NCBI GenBank assembly: GCA_032718475.1 | Contig: JAUCBJ010001885.1 | Span: 1 to 45,407 of the forward strand | Direction of reading: 5' to 3' | Origin: Nemertoderma westbladi | Lineage: Eukaryota; Xenacoelomorpha; Nemertodermatida; Nemertodermatidae | Length of the DNA stretch: 45,407 nt | Shown: in pieces, positions 21,445 through 31,480 of the stretch | How positions within the stretch are numbered: position 1 is the first letter of the stretch | How the letters are laid out: every line of letters starts with the position of its first letter | Notes under the pieces: model-generated | What the model was told of the DNA's origin: nothing | The model's input: only the letters and a program-made list of their open reading frames with translations | Databases searched by the model: none | Made by a program: the position numbers and the translations under genes

Positions 21445-21668
21445 GGTGGTAAATAGTCTTCCGGTTTAATCTTCTGAGGTGCTATAGGGCAATTCAACCC
21501 TTTAGAGAGGGCAGAAATCTCAATATCATTGAGCTGGCGGGAGGACAGATTGCGCACAATCTTCTTGGAATCGAGGGAAGGAGGAAGTTGTGTTTTGACC
21601 AAATTTGCGAGCTTCTTAATGTGAACATCTCTCCAACTTTCATCCGAGCGTTTAATATGGTTAAACAC
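21445..21668 (-). pseudogene. N-terminal part of the PLE ORF, out of frame
   Basis: The segment encodes a motif typical of the PLE N-terminus (NLSSRQLNDIEISALSKGLN followed by KPEDY). After KPEDY the homologous frame jumps to the one containing YRDVAFERC, consistent with a single missing base in the TATTTACC stretch. Beyond this point the frame codes for unrelated sequence. A start codon lies at 21668, shortly after the hammerhead relic. Confidence 0.75.
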
Positions 21669-21715
21669 TACGCGTTCCAGGACTTCATGATTTGAGAAAT
21701 AAAGATTCTAAAAAA

Positions 21716-21758
21716 CAGCTGACGTTTCGATTTATTAAACAATAATCATTTTCAAAGC
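21716..21758 (-). ncRNA. Mutated hammerhead motif of the PLE
   Basis: The minus strand shows the layout stem I (AGC), core, an A/U-rich stem II with a GUUU loop, CGAAACGUC, then AGC. The position of the invariant CUGANGA reads UUGAAAA, which changes C3 and G8, so catalysis is not expected. It sits just 5' of the PLE ORF, where these elements carry hammerheads. Confidence 0.55.
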
Positions 21759-22057
21759 AAAAACAAATAAATACCTGAAAATTAGTGAAAGACAGTACTA
21801 AATACAAAATACAATAATAAGACTGGTGAAGATTGCAATAACAATACAAAAAAAAACAATTTACCAAATAATGGGTGTGGCTAGATAGCACAAAAAGGTT
21901 GTAATTGAATATGGAAGGCGTGTACAGCAGTACAGTACTACAGAAACAACAGAGCGGATAGTACAAGACAGTCCAGTAAGAAAGTCAGGACCTACCGGTA
22001 CAGGAATAAGCATTACGTGGGGTAGGGGCGGCGGGGGGGGGGGGGGGGGGGGATATA
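21759..22057. other. Spacer between the PLE and its partial copy
   Basis: AT-rich sequence ends in a G-run of about 20 bases (22030-22051). There is no gene. It may be the 5' UTR of the PLE or unrelated flank. Confidence 0.4.
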
Positions 22058-22422
22058 TCAAGGAACTACAGTAGGGAAAGGAAAGTCGAAGTGGTTTGGT
22101 CATTTAAAGTGGGGCGAAGTTTCCTAATGAACAAAGTCTCTTTAATGAGAAGTTCGCGCAATTTACGGGATGTTGCTAAGATGCTGAAATTTTCTTTTAA
22201 CATGGGATGATCGGCGGTGGAGGAGTGTTCAAAGATAGAAGAATTTTTTGGACGGGAGAATTTTCCGGAGTTGTACAAAAAGCCAGTGTGTTCCTCAACA
22301 CGTTTAGCCAGGTGGCGTACAGTGCGTCCAACATAAGAAGCATTGCAGCTTCCACAATTATAATGGTACACAACACCCGACCGTATGATTTTTTAGAATC
22401 TTTATTTCTCAAATCATGAAGT
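22058..22422 (-). mobile_element. Partial PLE copy with an inverted 5' piece
   Basis: Positions 22058-22386 repeat the 3' end of the PLE (19521-19850) at roughly 97% identity in the same orientation, covering most of the GIY-YIG domain. At 22387 the similarity breaks. The next 36 bp (TTTTTTAGAATCTTTATTTC and onward) match the leader just upstream of the PLE start (21685-21715) but in the opposite orientation. This looks like a truncated insertion with a 5' inversion, or the partial terminal unit that PLEs often carry. Confidence 0.8.
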
Positions 22423-22449
22423 TTAAGTTATTTGCGCTGTTTATTGTTG

Positions 22450-23845
22450 CCTTAATAAGCTTCAGATTCCCAGCAACTCAAACTCTATCATGTCCAATAA
22501 TAAAGCGAGTGGATTAGATGAAATCCCAGCGGAGGTATGGAAAACAGGAGTGCTAAACAGACCATTATGGAATGTTTGCAATCGGATGTTAAAAGGGGAA
22601 AAGCCACCACCAATTTTGACTAAAGCTCTTCTCACATAGAGAAACTACTGCATAAGAGCCAAAACGGATTTTGACCAAGTAGATCAACAATAGCTCAGAT
22701 ACTTGCACTACGGAGACTGATTGAAGGAATTAAGTCAAAGAATCTTCCCACAGTCATGACTTTTGTGGACTTTAAGAAGGCATTCGACTTCATCCATAGA
22801 GGCAAAATGCTTGAAATCCTAAGAGATTATGGAATACCAGAAGTAATTGTTGCCGGCATTGGATTGTTATATTGTGACACAGAAGCGCAGGTACTCTCAT
22901 CAGATGGTGAAACTGAGTTTTTCTCAATCCTGGCTGGCATACTGCAAGGTGACACTGTAGCACCATTAGTATTTGTAATTGTGCTGGATTACGCAATGAG
23001 GACAGCCACAAAGGGTGAAGATCTGGGATTCACACTTCAATAACGCAGAAGTAGTAGATATCTGGCAAATACAGTCACAGACACCGACTTTGCGGATGAC
23101 ATCGCGCTGCTCTCTAATACACTAGCAGATGCACAGCTTCTACTAAATAAAGTGGAGAGGGCTGCTAAGGAGTTTGGATTGCATATAAATGCTACCAAGA
23201 CCGAATTCATGACCTTTAATGTTGATGGAAACTTGACAACCATTGATAATAATCAACTAAGGAAGGTCGACGACTTCCAGTACCTTGGATCAGGGATAGA
23301 GAGTAGCAAAAAGGACATATAAGTTAGGAAAGCAAAGGCTTGGGTAGCTCTATCAAAAATGGATACCATCTGGAAATGAGATCTCTCCAGGCACCTGAAG
23401 ACTAAATTCTTTCGAGCCACAGTGGAAAGTGTATTTTCATATGGGGGTGAGACCTGGACACTGACTAAATCACTTGAACAACGAATTTATGGTTGCTACA
23501 CAAGACTACTAAGGGCAGCCCTAAACATCAGCTTGAGACAACACATGACAAACGCCGAGCTTTATGGTACAATACCACCTGTATCAACCACCCTCCTTGA
23601 ACGCAGATTAAGATTCAGTGGGCACTGCTGGCGAAGTAAAGACGAGGTCATACCAGATCTACTTTTCTGGCAACCAACTCATGGAAAGCGTAGTCGTGGA
23701 TGACCGGCTATAACATATATAGATCAACTTGAAAGGGGTACTGAACTTGGGAGAAACGAAATTGCGACAACTATGGAGAATCAGGAAGCCTGGAAGGATC
23801 TCATTTCCACTGTTCTAGTTCGCTTGACCTAGTAGTAGTAGTATT
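22450..23845 (+). pseudogene. Decayed LINE with RT and C-terminal tail
   Basis: Plus-strand pieces follow RT order. First is NKASGLDEIPAEVWKTG near 22500. VDFKKAFDFIHRGKMLEIL, YGIPEVIVAGI and AGILQGDTVAPLVFVIVLDY follow in the 288-bp open frame at 22756-23043. DTDFADDIALLS lies near 23080-23115 and YGGETWTLTKSLEQR at about 23440. The tail motif WQPTHGKRSRG near 23670 is followed by a stop. Several frameshifts and stops separate the pieces. A (TAG)n tail ends the element near 23831-23845. The 5' part with the endonuclease is missing. A short 3' fragment of the same family lies on the minus strand at about 26213-26275. Confidence 0.85.
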
Positions 23846-24104
23846 TGAAATAGCCTGTTTGAAATGTCTGCTTGATGGAAATTGTTATTTTTGATTCAAT
23901 TAGGTATTGAAAATATGGTGGCTGGGAAGAATATGGTGAAAACAATAATGTTGATCGGTACAATCCGTATGTTTGCAGTTTTTGAGTCTTAATATTATTT
24001 AATAGTTATATATATATATATAAGTTTATCAACAGGAAGGTAATAATGTTGTAAATTAATAATAATGATAGACCAAGAACACAGTAAAACACCAATGAAA
24101 TATA
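23846..24104. other. Flank of the 24.1-kb TIR element, duplicated at 39.9 kb
   Basis: No gene is present. The last 69 bp (24036-24104) are identical to 39857-39925, which is the uninterrupted version of this site. Confidence 0.8.
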
Positions 24105-24442
24105 CAGTCCCAATCCCAATAAACATTAACTTGGTCGTTTTGGCGGCCAAAATCACCAAAAAAATGTAGTGTATTCCTGTGGGCTACTTAGTCGTTTTGG
24201 CGAAGCGATTTAACTCGAATCAGCTAAGTCCAGACATTCAGTCTCCTTGGCCATTCATTTGGTGGATCTGACTAAATGTCGGCTCGCTTTCATTTTTATT
24301 ATTGACAGATTGTTAATTTACCCGGCGCTGAGCCTTGCATTACTTGAGTCCGCCCACTGAGGCATTGATAGAGTACACTACACAGTCTTATAAAAGGAGT
24401 TGAATGGGGCTTCGTTAAAGGAGGAGTCTGTATAATAATCTG

Positions 24443-24594
24443 AACGTCCCGAAATTAATTTATGGACGTCCAGAAATTAACTTATGGAAGTCCCGAAATT
24501 AATTTATGGACGTCCCGAAATTAATTTATGGACGTCCCGAAATTAATTTATGGACGTCCCGAAATTAATTTATGGACGTCCCGAAATTAATCTA
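24443..24594. repeat. 22-bp tandem array with inverted copy nearby
   Basis: About seven units of GGACGTCCCGAAATTAATTT plus AT are arranged head to tail. An inverted form (GGACGTCCATAAATTAATTT and CGGGATG) follows at 24625-24655, so the block can fold back on itself. The unit is rich in GACGTC and TTAATT palindromes. Confidence 0.85.
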
Positions 24595-24749
24595 TCAACC
24601 AATCAGAATCGTAATGAAATAACTAATTAATGGACGTCCATAAATTAATTTCGGGATGTTAATTTCGGAAATTAATTTCAATAATATTTTTTTTTATAAT
24701 AAAAATTTTTTTAAATATTTTTTTACAATGTATAATTCGAGGACACTGC

Positions 24750-25137
24750 AGGGTGACTACAAAACAAAGACCCAATTATAAAGACCTGCATATTCATGTT
24801 ACATGTGTTAACTTTCGTTAATTGTTTTGAATCCCCCGTAACGCCTCTGTAACTTGCTCCTTTTCTAACCTGCTCCTTTAAATAGCAATGGTACATAACG
24901 CTCATTGTGACCTGTACAAAACAAAGAGGTAAAAGTCGCGTTACGTCCCAAAGAGCTTTAGGTCCTATTGCCAGAGAGCGTGAGGTCACATTGCCATTTA
25001 AAGGAACAGGTTAGTAAAGAAGCAGGTTACAGAGGCGTCTTGGGGAACCAAAACAATAAACGAAAGTTAACACATGTGTTTTGTATTTGTACAGGTCTTT
25101 ATTATTTGGGTCGTTGGTCTTTGTTTTGTAGTCACCC
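24750..25137. mobile_element. hAT-like palindromic MITE (388 bp)
   Basis: The termini GGGTGACTACAAAACAAAGA and its inverted copy TCTTTGTTTTGTAGTCACCC are flanked by the octamer GACACTGC on both sides (24742-24749 and 25138-25145). Inverted similarity extends deep into the interior (AACTTTCGTT, GCCTCTGTAAC, CCTTTAAAT). It is inserted within the 24105-26169 element and is therefore younger. Confidence 0.85.
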
Positions 25138-26196
25138 GACACTGCGGTGTTGCATGGGGGCCACCAATCCACCCACCCACACTCAACTCCCAACTTCCTG
25201 GACACTAGGATACTGAGTGAAAGCGTCTGAAACTACTACAGGAACTCCATGACAGACTATGGGCTAGCGACTAGGGACTGGCGCCCTTGAACATGTAAAC
25301 TGTAGTACCTACTGTACCACCTACCTTAAAGTGACCTGTGGGACCAGCCCATTATTAGTGAGGTCGGCATTTCTCTTTATCCTGCTGCTCTCTTTGTATT
25401 ACAATAGCATACAGCTAACCAATGGCAATGGTCTACCCCAGTGCGGGAAAACCAAGCTGGCTACCATTGAAATGAATAGGGGAAGGATAATATGGTGTGT
25501 TCGTGTTCCCATCCTAATGTATGTCGTCTTGGCTCAGCTAAGCTTAAACAGAGCCACAGCCTACAATAGAGCTTTACCTAAATACACTTCCAGTGTAGTA
25601 GCGGGTTAGCTCCAAAATGCCCATGTAGGATTTCTTCGAAAAAGGTCCAATTGGTTGAGTTACGAGTTACAGTGAAAAAGTATTCATGATTAGATTTTGC
25701 TTTGAACAGGAGAAACAGATGGAGGTCATCTAATTAATTGTTTAAAGATTAGCAAACAATACAGTGTAATTGAATTGATGAAATCCATAAATAAAACGTG
25801 GATACAAAATGTAAAATCGGGATGCAAAATATAAATTTCTGAGCTAAGAAAGGGAAATTGGATACTGTACAACTTGTCTGGATACAAGCGGTCCGTTTAC
25901 CTTACAAAATGAAAATAAACGTGCGAAATCTAAAACAGTAGTGTCCTACTCGAACGGAACGGAACTGTCCGGGTGGTGGGGAGGGAATGTCCGGAAATCG
26001 AAGCCTACATCCTGGGCTTTACTTACACTCAGCCTCTATTCACTGGCTGTGATTGACAAGCCAACTTGCCTCAGAAGTTCCTTTCATGAATGCCGCAATT
26101 TATATTTGGCCATTTTGGTCGTTTTGGCCGCCAAAATGACCAAGTTAATGTTTATTGGGATTGGGACTGTAATTAATATAATCAAGCATTTCCTGT

Positions 26197-26599
26197 ACAA
26201 ATTTATAGTTACATACTACTCTACTACTACTAGGTCAAGCGAACTCGGACAGTGGAAATGAGATCCTTCCAGTAATCAGTAATCATCATACCTTAAAAAT
26301 ATGACTTCATTTAATTTAAAGAAATATACACTCTTTATTAAAAATAATAAGTTCCCCTTTTATAAGCAAACCAAACTAGTTCTTCTTTACAGGGTAAAGT
26401 AGTGTAACAGTTACAGAGTGACTGCAGAGAAACATAATAAGTAATAATAATATAAAAAGAGTTTGACTGATAATATAACTTGCATTAATATAATAACATA
26501 AATATACTAAAATCTTTCAAACCAATAACCAGATTTAATATCAATGAGGAAAAATCCAAACCCAATCAATTTGTTTTCTAATATATATAGGAAGGGGCG
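26197..26599. other. Extra segment relative to the 39.95-kb paralogue, with a LINE 3' fragment
   Basis: The paralogous copy at 39950-39954 lacks this stretch. The minus strand at about 26213-26275 matches the 3' end of the 22.45-23.85-kb LINE family (GGATCTCATTTCCACTGT and a TAG-repeat tail). The rest is AT-rich without a gene. Confidence 0.55.
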
Positions 26600-26615
26600 T
26601 ATTGTACTTTACACA

Positions 26616-27433
26616 GTGGGCAGAGAGTGTGGCTGGTATTCCTCAAAATTAGAGAAGTTCTGTTACATTCTCTGGCTCCATCATTCACTGAAAGTGAAAT
26701 AGATATTTTTTCAGTTATTATTTCCGAATTTTTAGAGATTTATAATGATACATTTAATCTAGAATCCTTGCAGCTGAAATTCCATAATTTAACTCATTAC
26801 CCGGGTGCCATACGACAATTGGGCCCCTTAATATGGATTTGGTCATTACGACTTGAAGCAAGACACCGTGACTGGAAACGTACATCGGGTGTGATTTGTT
26901 GTTTTAAAAATATTGTTAAGACGCTTGCCAAGCGTCATCAAATGAATCAAGCATTCAAGCTGTTTGGTGGCACTGGAATAGGGGTTCTTGATGAACTTAT
27001 TGTCAAATCTCCTACAGCTACAACACTGGCCTCATTTGTGAATGGTTCAGATTTAGCTAAAATCTTAGACTATGATATTAACGAAGATATTACTTCTTGT
27101 AGTGGCATAACTGTTCATTCTATTGACTATCATCTTGGACATGCGCTTTGTCTTTCATATTCATGTGATTCCTTTGTTTTCCCACAGTTTTGTTGTATTG
27201 AGAACATTTTTCTCAGAAGTTCTGGAAGTTATGGAAGTTATGGAATTATTTGTTCTCGTTATACTACACAGGACTTCAATGACCACTTTCAAGCATTTGA
27301 AGTATTTAAACCTCATACACACCTAGACAATTTAGTCTTAATTGATTCTGTTGATATTCTTATTAGTCCCTTCCCCCTTCACATGCATCTAATTCAAAGC
27401 AAATTATACATTCTGCTGCGACATAGGTTGTAG
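26616..27433 (+). CDS. C-terminal region of a CACTA/EnSpm-like transposon protein
   Basis: I begin the exon at 26616, after the acceptor TTGTACTTTACACAG, because the frame is open from there and no ATG precedes the conserved part. The key segment, residues about 40-110, contains LKFHNLTHYPGAIRQLGPL, WIWSLRLEARHRDWKR and ICCFKNIVKTLAKRHQM. I know this His-Tyr-Pro and Glu-Ala-(K/R)-His pattern from the C-terminal part of animal EnSpm/CACTA-type proteins. The transposase core expected upstream is absent, probably lost or beyond the inserted elements at 24.1-26.6 kb. The last third is Ser/Phe-rich and unassigned. Family naming is from memory of sequence pattern and moderate in certainty. Confidence 0.6.
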
Positions 27434-27492
27434 ACCTAGAGTATATACTAAATGTACGTAGAGTATACTTTTCTATTAAACCCTTTGGCTGA

Positions 27493-29288
27493 TTGAGTAT
27501 TATATGTATTAAGTATATATTAAGACCTATGAAGGATATACGAGGGATCGAACGTTCCTACTGCAAGGATTGTGGAGAAGAAGGGTGTGAGGAATACATG
27601 GCACCATCAGATATCAGTTCACCACAGATATGTCTCTACTGCCAGCACCCACCTACAATGCATGTTAAAGTTCTCCCAAAGCCAGAAACTGAGAATGTCA
27701 GTGCTAGTGATAGTTTACAAGATACCCGTACCAGTGGTTATCAAACGACTCCATTATGTTCCAGCACCCCGCTTATGAGACCTACTAATGTTCCTGATTT
27801 GCAATTGGGAAACAATGGTTCCAGTTCGATGACTTCTAAAGATATTGAATTTGAAGTTACTGCTAGTGTGTCACATAATGATACAAACCTTGATCATGGT
27901 CATTTGGTAAAGCGTCCACGACTATTTGAACCTGGCAGAAGTTCACTAGAGTCGAATAGTAAGAGTGACCTTGTGCAGTTTCTCGAGGGGACAAAGAGGG
28001 GAATGGAGTTGCTCAAACTTTGCGGTGTACCATTGGGAGAAGCTCAGCGAGGTATACTTGTTTCTGAGGTAGTAGATGCACTTTTTGCCAAGGATTCACT
28101 GAATCTCGAGACTTTGGATACTTTATCTGAGGAAATAGTGAATGTGTTTACTGCAGAGAAGAAGGGAACCTATTTCTTTCGGAAAACAATCCAAAAGGAA
28201 CACAAAGGGAAGTTGTATACTGTTAGCACACCATTTGGGAAACTATACAACCGATTCATAACTGTTAAGAAAAAGTTAAAAGCAACCGCCCCCGAATCTG
28301 AGGCTAGGTCCACTGATACATTCATATATACAACTGTAATCGAGAAGATAAACAAATGATGAAAGGAGAACAGAACCATGATGGAAAGCAACTAAGCAAT
28401 ATAAACTTGTAGCCTCATGTTGCTCTTTACCATGCCCATTTACAAGTAGGTAGTTGAGGTAGGTAGTCTTCCTGCTATGAAGAATTCTGTTGGAAGAATT
28501 AAAGACTTAGATAGGTATGACCTGGATAATCTGCGGGAACGATCTCAGGATGATCTCAACTACCTACTTGTAAATGGGCATGGTAAAGAGCAACATGAGG
28601 CTACAAGTTTATATTGCTTAGTTGCTTTCCATCATGGTTCTGTTCTCCTTTCATCATTTGTTTATCTTCTCGATAACAGTTGTATATATGAATGTATTAA
28701 TTTCGAATTTAAAATGCTAATGAAGGAAAAGAAGTTAAAGGTCAACTGCAATAGTTTATTTGATGCTTCCTTTATAGAAATATGCAGGAATATCTTGAAG
28801 GCTATTGGAGCTGATGTGATGGCTTAGCTGAAAGTGGAATTATAAAACATGCACTACTTTCATTACCGTCTACTTTATGCAATAAGGTTACAGTTCGACT
28901 CCCCGCGCCTGCTAATCGGAAGTTTTGGCGTTCTTCAATTAGTGATGTCAAAAACTCCTTCATAATGGAGGCAGACGATCATGCGGACATGGATTCAAAG
29001 ATAAATGATGTGGCTTCCTTGTATCTCGAAAAGAAGTTACCCATTAATCCATTAGTTGTGTACCATAACGATAGTCACCAAGTTACAGTCATTTACAACG
29101 AGCATCGTTTCGTGCGCGCAAACCTTCTACAGGGAATCGATTTAGCGTTTAAGCTGATTCATGTCTGTAACTTACAGTATCCAGATACATCTCTACATGT
29201 TTGGCTGTTCCTCGAGTTTCTGTTGGGATTGACAGCCTCAGATTTGTCGTCGAAAGTCACATCTTTGTTGTCCGATATTGGCCTTTAA
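27493..29288 (+). pseudogene. Second transposon-type ORF, broken by an inverted duplication
   Basis: The first frame (27493-28359) has a Cys-rich start (YCKDCGEEGCEEY and ICLYCQHPPTMH, a possible zinc site). A Ser-rich linker follows, then a helical domain (VVDALFAKDSLNLETLDTLS, IVNVFTAEKKGTYFFRK, KGKLYTVSTPFGKLYNRF). It stops inside a 142-bp inverted repeat. Open pieces at 28690-28827 and 28840-29288 resume the protein, ending with NLLQGIDLAFKLIHVCNLQY and a VWLFLEFLLG segment. I know this ending from large uncharacterised transposon-linked animal proteins. It lies just downstream of the CACTA-like ORF in the same sense, so both may come from one element. Catalytic function is not evident. 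Confidence 0.55.
28317..28696. repeat. 142-bp inverted repeat with 96-bp loop
   Basis: Positions 28317-28458 are the near-exact reverse complement of 28555-28696, with about two mismatches. The arms contain ACAAATGATGAAAGGAGAAC and its complement. The left arm ends the 27493-28359 frame, so an inverted duplication broke the gene. Confidence 0.92.
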
Positions 29289-29501
29289 ATACTAATTTTT
29301 TTTTAACTGATCTTCAATCTGGCCGGAATGGACCTGCTTCATAATGTTGTTTAAAATGCTTTGTTTATATATAATAGCAAGGCCAAAACTCAAAGGTCGA
29401 CTTTTACATTGAAAGAATGTTATTTGCATCAAATGAAATCACAATATTTGAAACTAGAATTTGTTGCCCTATACATTTAGTCTATACATGTATACATTTT
29501 A

Positions 29502-29822
29502 TCTCTACGTTTTAGAATATGTTTCGAATATGTTTTAGATGTTCTACGTTTTGGAATATGTTTCGAATATGTTTTAGATGTTCTACGTTTTGGAATATGT
29601 TTCGAATATGTTTTAGATGTTCTACGTTTTGGAATATGTTTCGAGTATAGAATATGTTTCGAATATGTTTTAGATGTTCTACGTTTTAGAATATGTTTCG
29701 AATATGTTTTAGATGTTCTACGTTTTAGAATATGTTTCGAATATGTTTTAGATGTTCTACGTTTTAGAATATGTTTCGAATATGTTTTAGATGTTCTACG
29801 TTTTAGAATATGTTTCGAATAT
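29502..29822. repeat. 39-bp minisatellite, about 8 copies
   Basis: The unit begins TTCTACGTTTTGGAATATG and ends TTTCGAATATGTTTTAGATG. It is repeated with a few G/A variants (TTTGG versus TTTAG, grouped by position) and one short deletion near 29645. It is non-coding. The grouping of variants suggests block amplification. Confidence 0.92.
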
Positions 29823-31127
29823 TTGTTCGTGAATATATATTACCTTAAATATACTTAATTTTAATTGCATATTATTAATTATTGTGTTATCGAGTAGCAG
29901 TAGCTGAGAACCCCGCTGTAATGACAAGCCACAAAATAATTACACAAAGTAATTAAGTACCGGTACTTTAACATATGGTTGAATTACTGAAATGAAAATA
30001 ATTAATTTAAAAATAATTTAAAAATTCAATAAAAAATCAATGTACATTTTCGAAAAAAAAATAGTAAATATATATATAAAATATATATAAATATATAAAA
30101 AATATTATACTTATGTATTTGCAATTAAAAAAAGGAAAGTTTGGTGGCAGAGAACCAAAATAACCCTAACAAATACTGAGAATCTGCTGCAGCCTATACA
30201 CACTGTTCATATTGACAATATAATTTGTCAAAATTATTGACACTTTCTAACTGTAATTTGGCAAGGTCGTGTGTCAGTTTCCAAAGTTATTTGGGCAACT
30301 TCACAATTTTACATTGTCAAATTGACAAAGCAAACTGTCCTCAAACAAATCAATCTGACCTCATCCCCATTCGCTTCTTGTTAACAAGATAAATCTTGTC
30401 AACTTGCATTTTTTTTTTGTCAACTTGGCCAGACCATTTTTTAGAGTGTATTATGATATATATATATGATAGAGATACTGATACTGTCAGACTGTAGACA
30501 GACTGAGAGAGTTATCAGTGTTGAGCAGGGAGTGGCTTTACAAAAGTATTAGAAGTGTAGAACTAATTTAGTGGTGTTTTTTATGGCTAATTTTAGAACT
30601 TGTTGTGTTTTTATGGCTAATTTGAGAAATTTTTTAAAAATCTACTACCATGTGCACTCTCCCCATGATGTGGGGTAAGTGCACATTTAGCGGAATTTTT
30701 AAAAAATTATGCTAGGCCGAACAAATATTTATTTATTTAAGTGAGATAAGATATATTTATTATGAATATCCATAGTAAATTTACATTGTAAACTGCACAA
30801 GTTGTTTATTAAATAGCCTAAATACCTAGGCTAGGCCGAACAAATATACATTGGAGTAGCTTACAATGACATTCACATGATAGCTATGTAATTAGTTACT
30901 TAACCTAATTCAAGCAAGTTTCTTATTTTAAATGAGTTGCAAGAGTGAATAATTTGTAGTCAAAGTCTAACTTTTTCAAAACAATGTGCACTTCCCCCAC
31001 TCTACCCTATAAGGGATAGCTTACTAATGTAACTTATATATGATTGTCATGTAAATTGGAATTTTGGAATAAGGTTCGCTTTAAATTAGTATGCAGGATG
31101 GCCCTCTTCGAGTTCAATAAGTTCGAA
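29823..31127. other. Gene-free AT-rich region with a possible MITE
   Basis: No gene was found. The interval 30197-30451 may be a small MITE. It begins ACACTGTTCATATTGACAA and ends in TTGTCAACTTGG followed by TTTTTTAGAGTGTA, which are roughly inverted, and it contains many TTGACAA or TTGTCAA motifs. The terminal match is too loose to be sure. A near-duplicate TTTTTATGGCTAATTT motif occurs at about 30577 and 30608. Confidence 0.35.
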
Positions 31128-31309
31128 CACATGTGATAAACAGAATACCACCTGTCCTAGGAGTGATATACGATATATCAACCTTCAGCAAATAAATTTG
31201 TATAACAAACTCGGCCTTCGGCCTCGGTAGTTATACAGTTTATTTGCTTCCGGTTGATATATCGTATATCACTCCAAGAACAGGTGATATTCTCTGTTTA
31301 TCATGTATT
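31128..31309. mobile_element. Palindromic MITE (182 bp)
   Basis: The arms GATAAACAGAATACCACCTG and CAGGTGATATTCTCTGTTTATC, and inner GTGATATACGATATATCAAC and its complement, pair along nearly the full length. The loop is a GGCCTTCGGCCTCGG-like hairpin. Related ends (GATAAACAGA) occur on the small palindrome at 39804-39851. Confidence 0.8.
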
Positions 31310-31319
31310 CTTGCTTATT

Positions 31320-31480
31320 CTCAAATCTGATTGGCTAAACAATAGGGTGATATAACTGTATATCACCCAGCTAAAGCCAAAATATCCAATGTAACTATGT
31401 TAACACTGCTAATACAAAATTCTAGAACTTAAATAACTGTATTAATCACCCAGTTAAAGCCAAAATACCCAATGTAACTA
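31320..31480. repeat. Tandem repeat of about 75 bp flanking the foldback element
   Basis: The block containing CACCCAGCTAAAGCCAAAAT, CCAATGTAACTA and ATACAAAATTCTAGAACTT occurs at about 31362-31432. A second copy starts near 31447, is interrupted at 31480 by the foldback element and resumes at 32376-32412. The uninterrupted first copy serves as an approximate empty site. Confidence 0.7.

Larger units (their letters stand above)
19521..21758 (-). mobile_element. Penelope-like retroelement, nearly complete
   Basis: On the minus strand the order is a hammerhead relic (21716-21758), an N-terminal ORF segment (about 21445-21668), a one-base frameshift, a 634-codon RT-GIY-YIG frame and a 3' UTR of only about 10 bp. 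The 3' boundary is set by a second copy at 22058-22386, which shares sequence from the same base onward. The only clear defects are the frameshift near 21445 and the mutated ribozyme core, so the insertion is fairly young. Confidence 0.85.
24105..26169. mobile_element. Non-autonomous TIR element with TA duplication and known empty site
   Basis: The left end is CAGTCCCAATCCCAATAAAC and onward. The right end is its inverted complement, ending GTTTATTGGGATTGGGACTG, with about 55 bp of terminal repeat. TA flanks both ends (24103-24104 and 26170-26171). The segment at 39857-39950 joins the two flanks with a single TA, so the boundaries are exact. There is no transposase ORF in its 2065 bp. Termini and target site fit Tc1/mariner. 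It hosts a 22-bp repeat array and a hAT-like MITE. Confidence 0.92.

Noticed and set aside
29502-29822. CRISPR-like array (39-bp repeats)
   Set aside because: The units are contiguous with no unique spacers, and the context is eukaryotic. It is a minisatellite.
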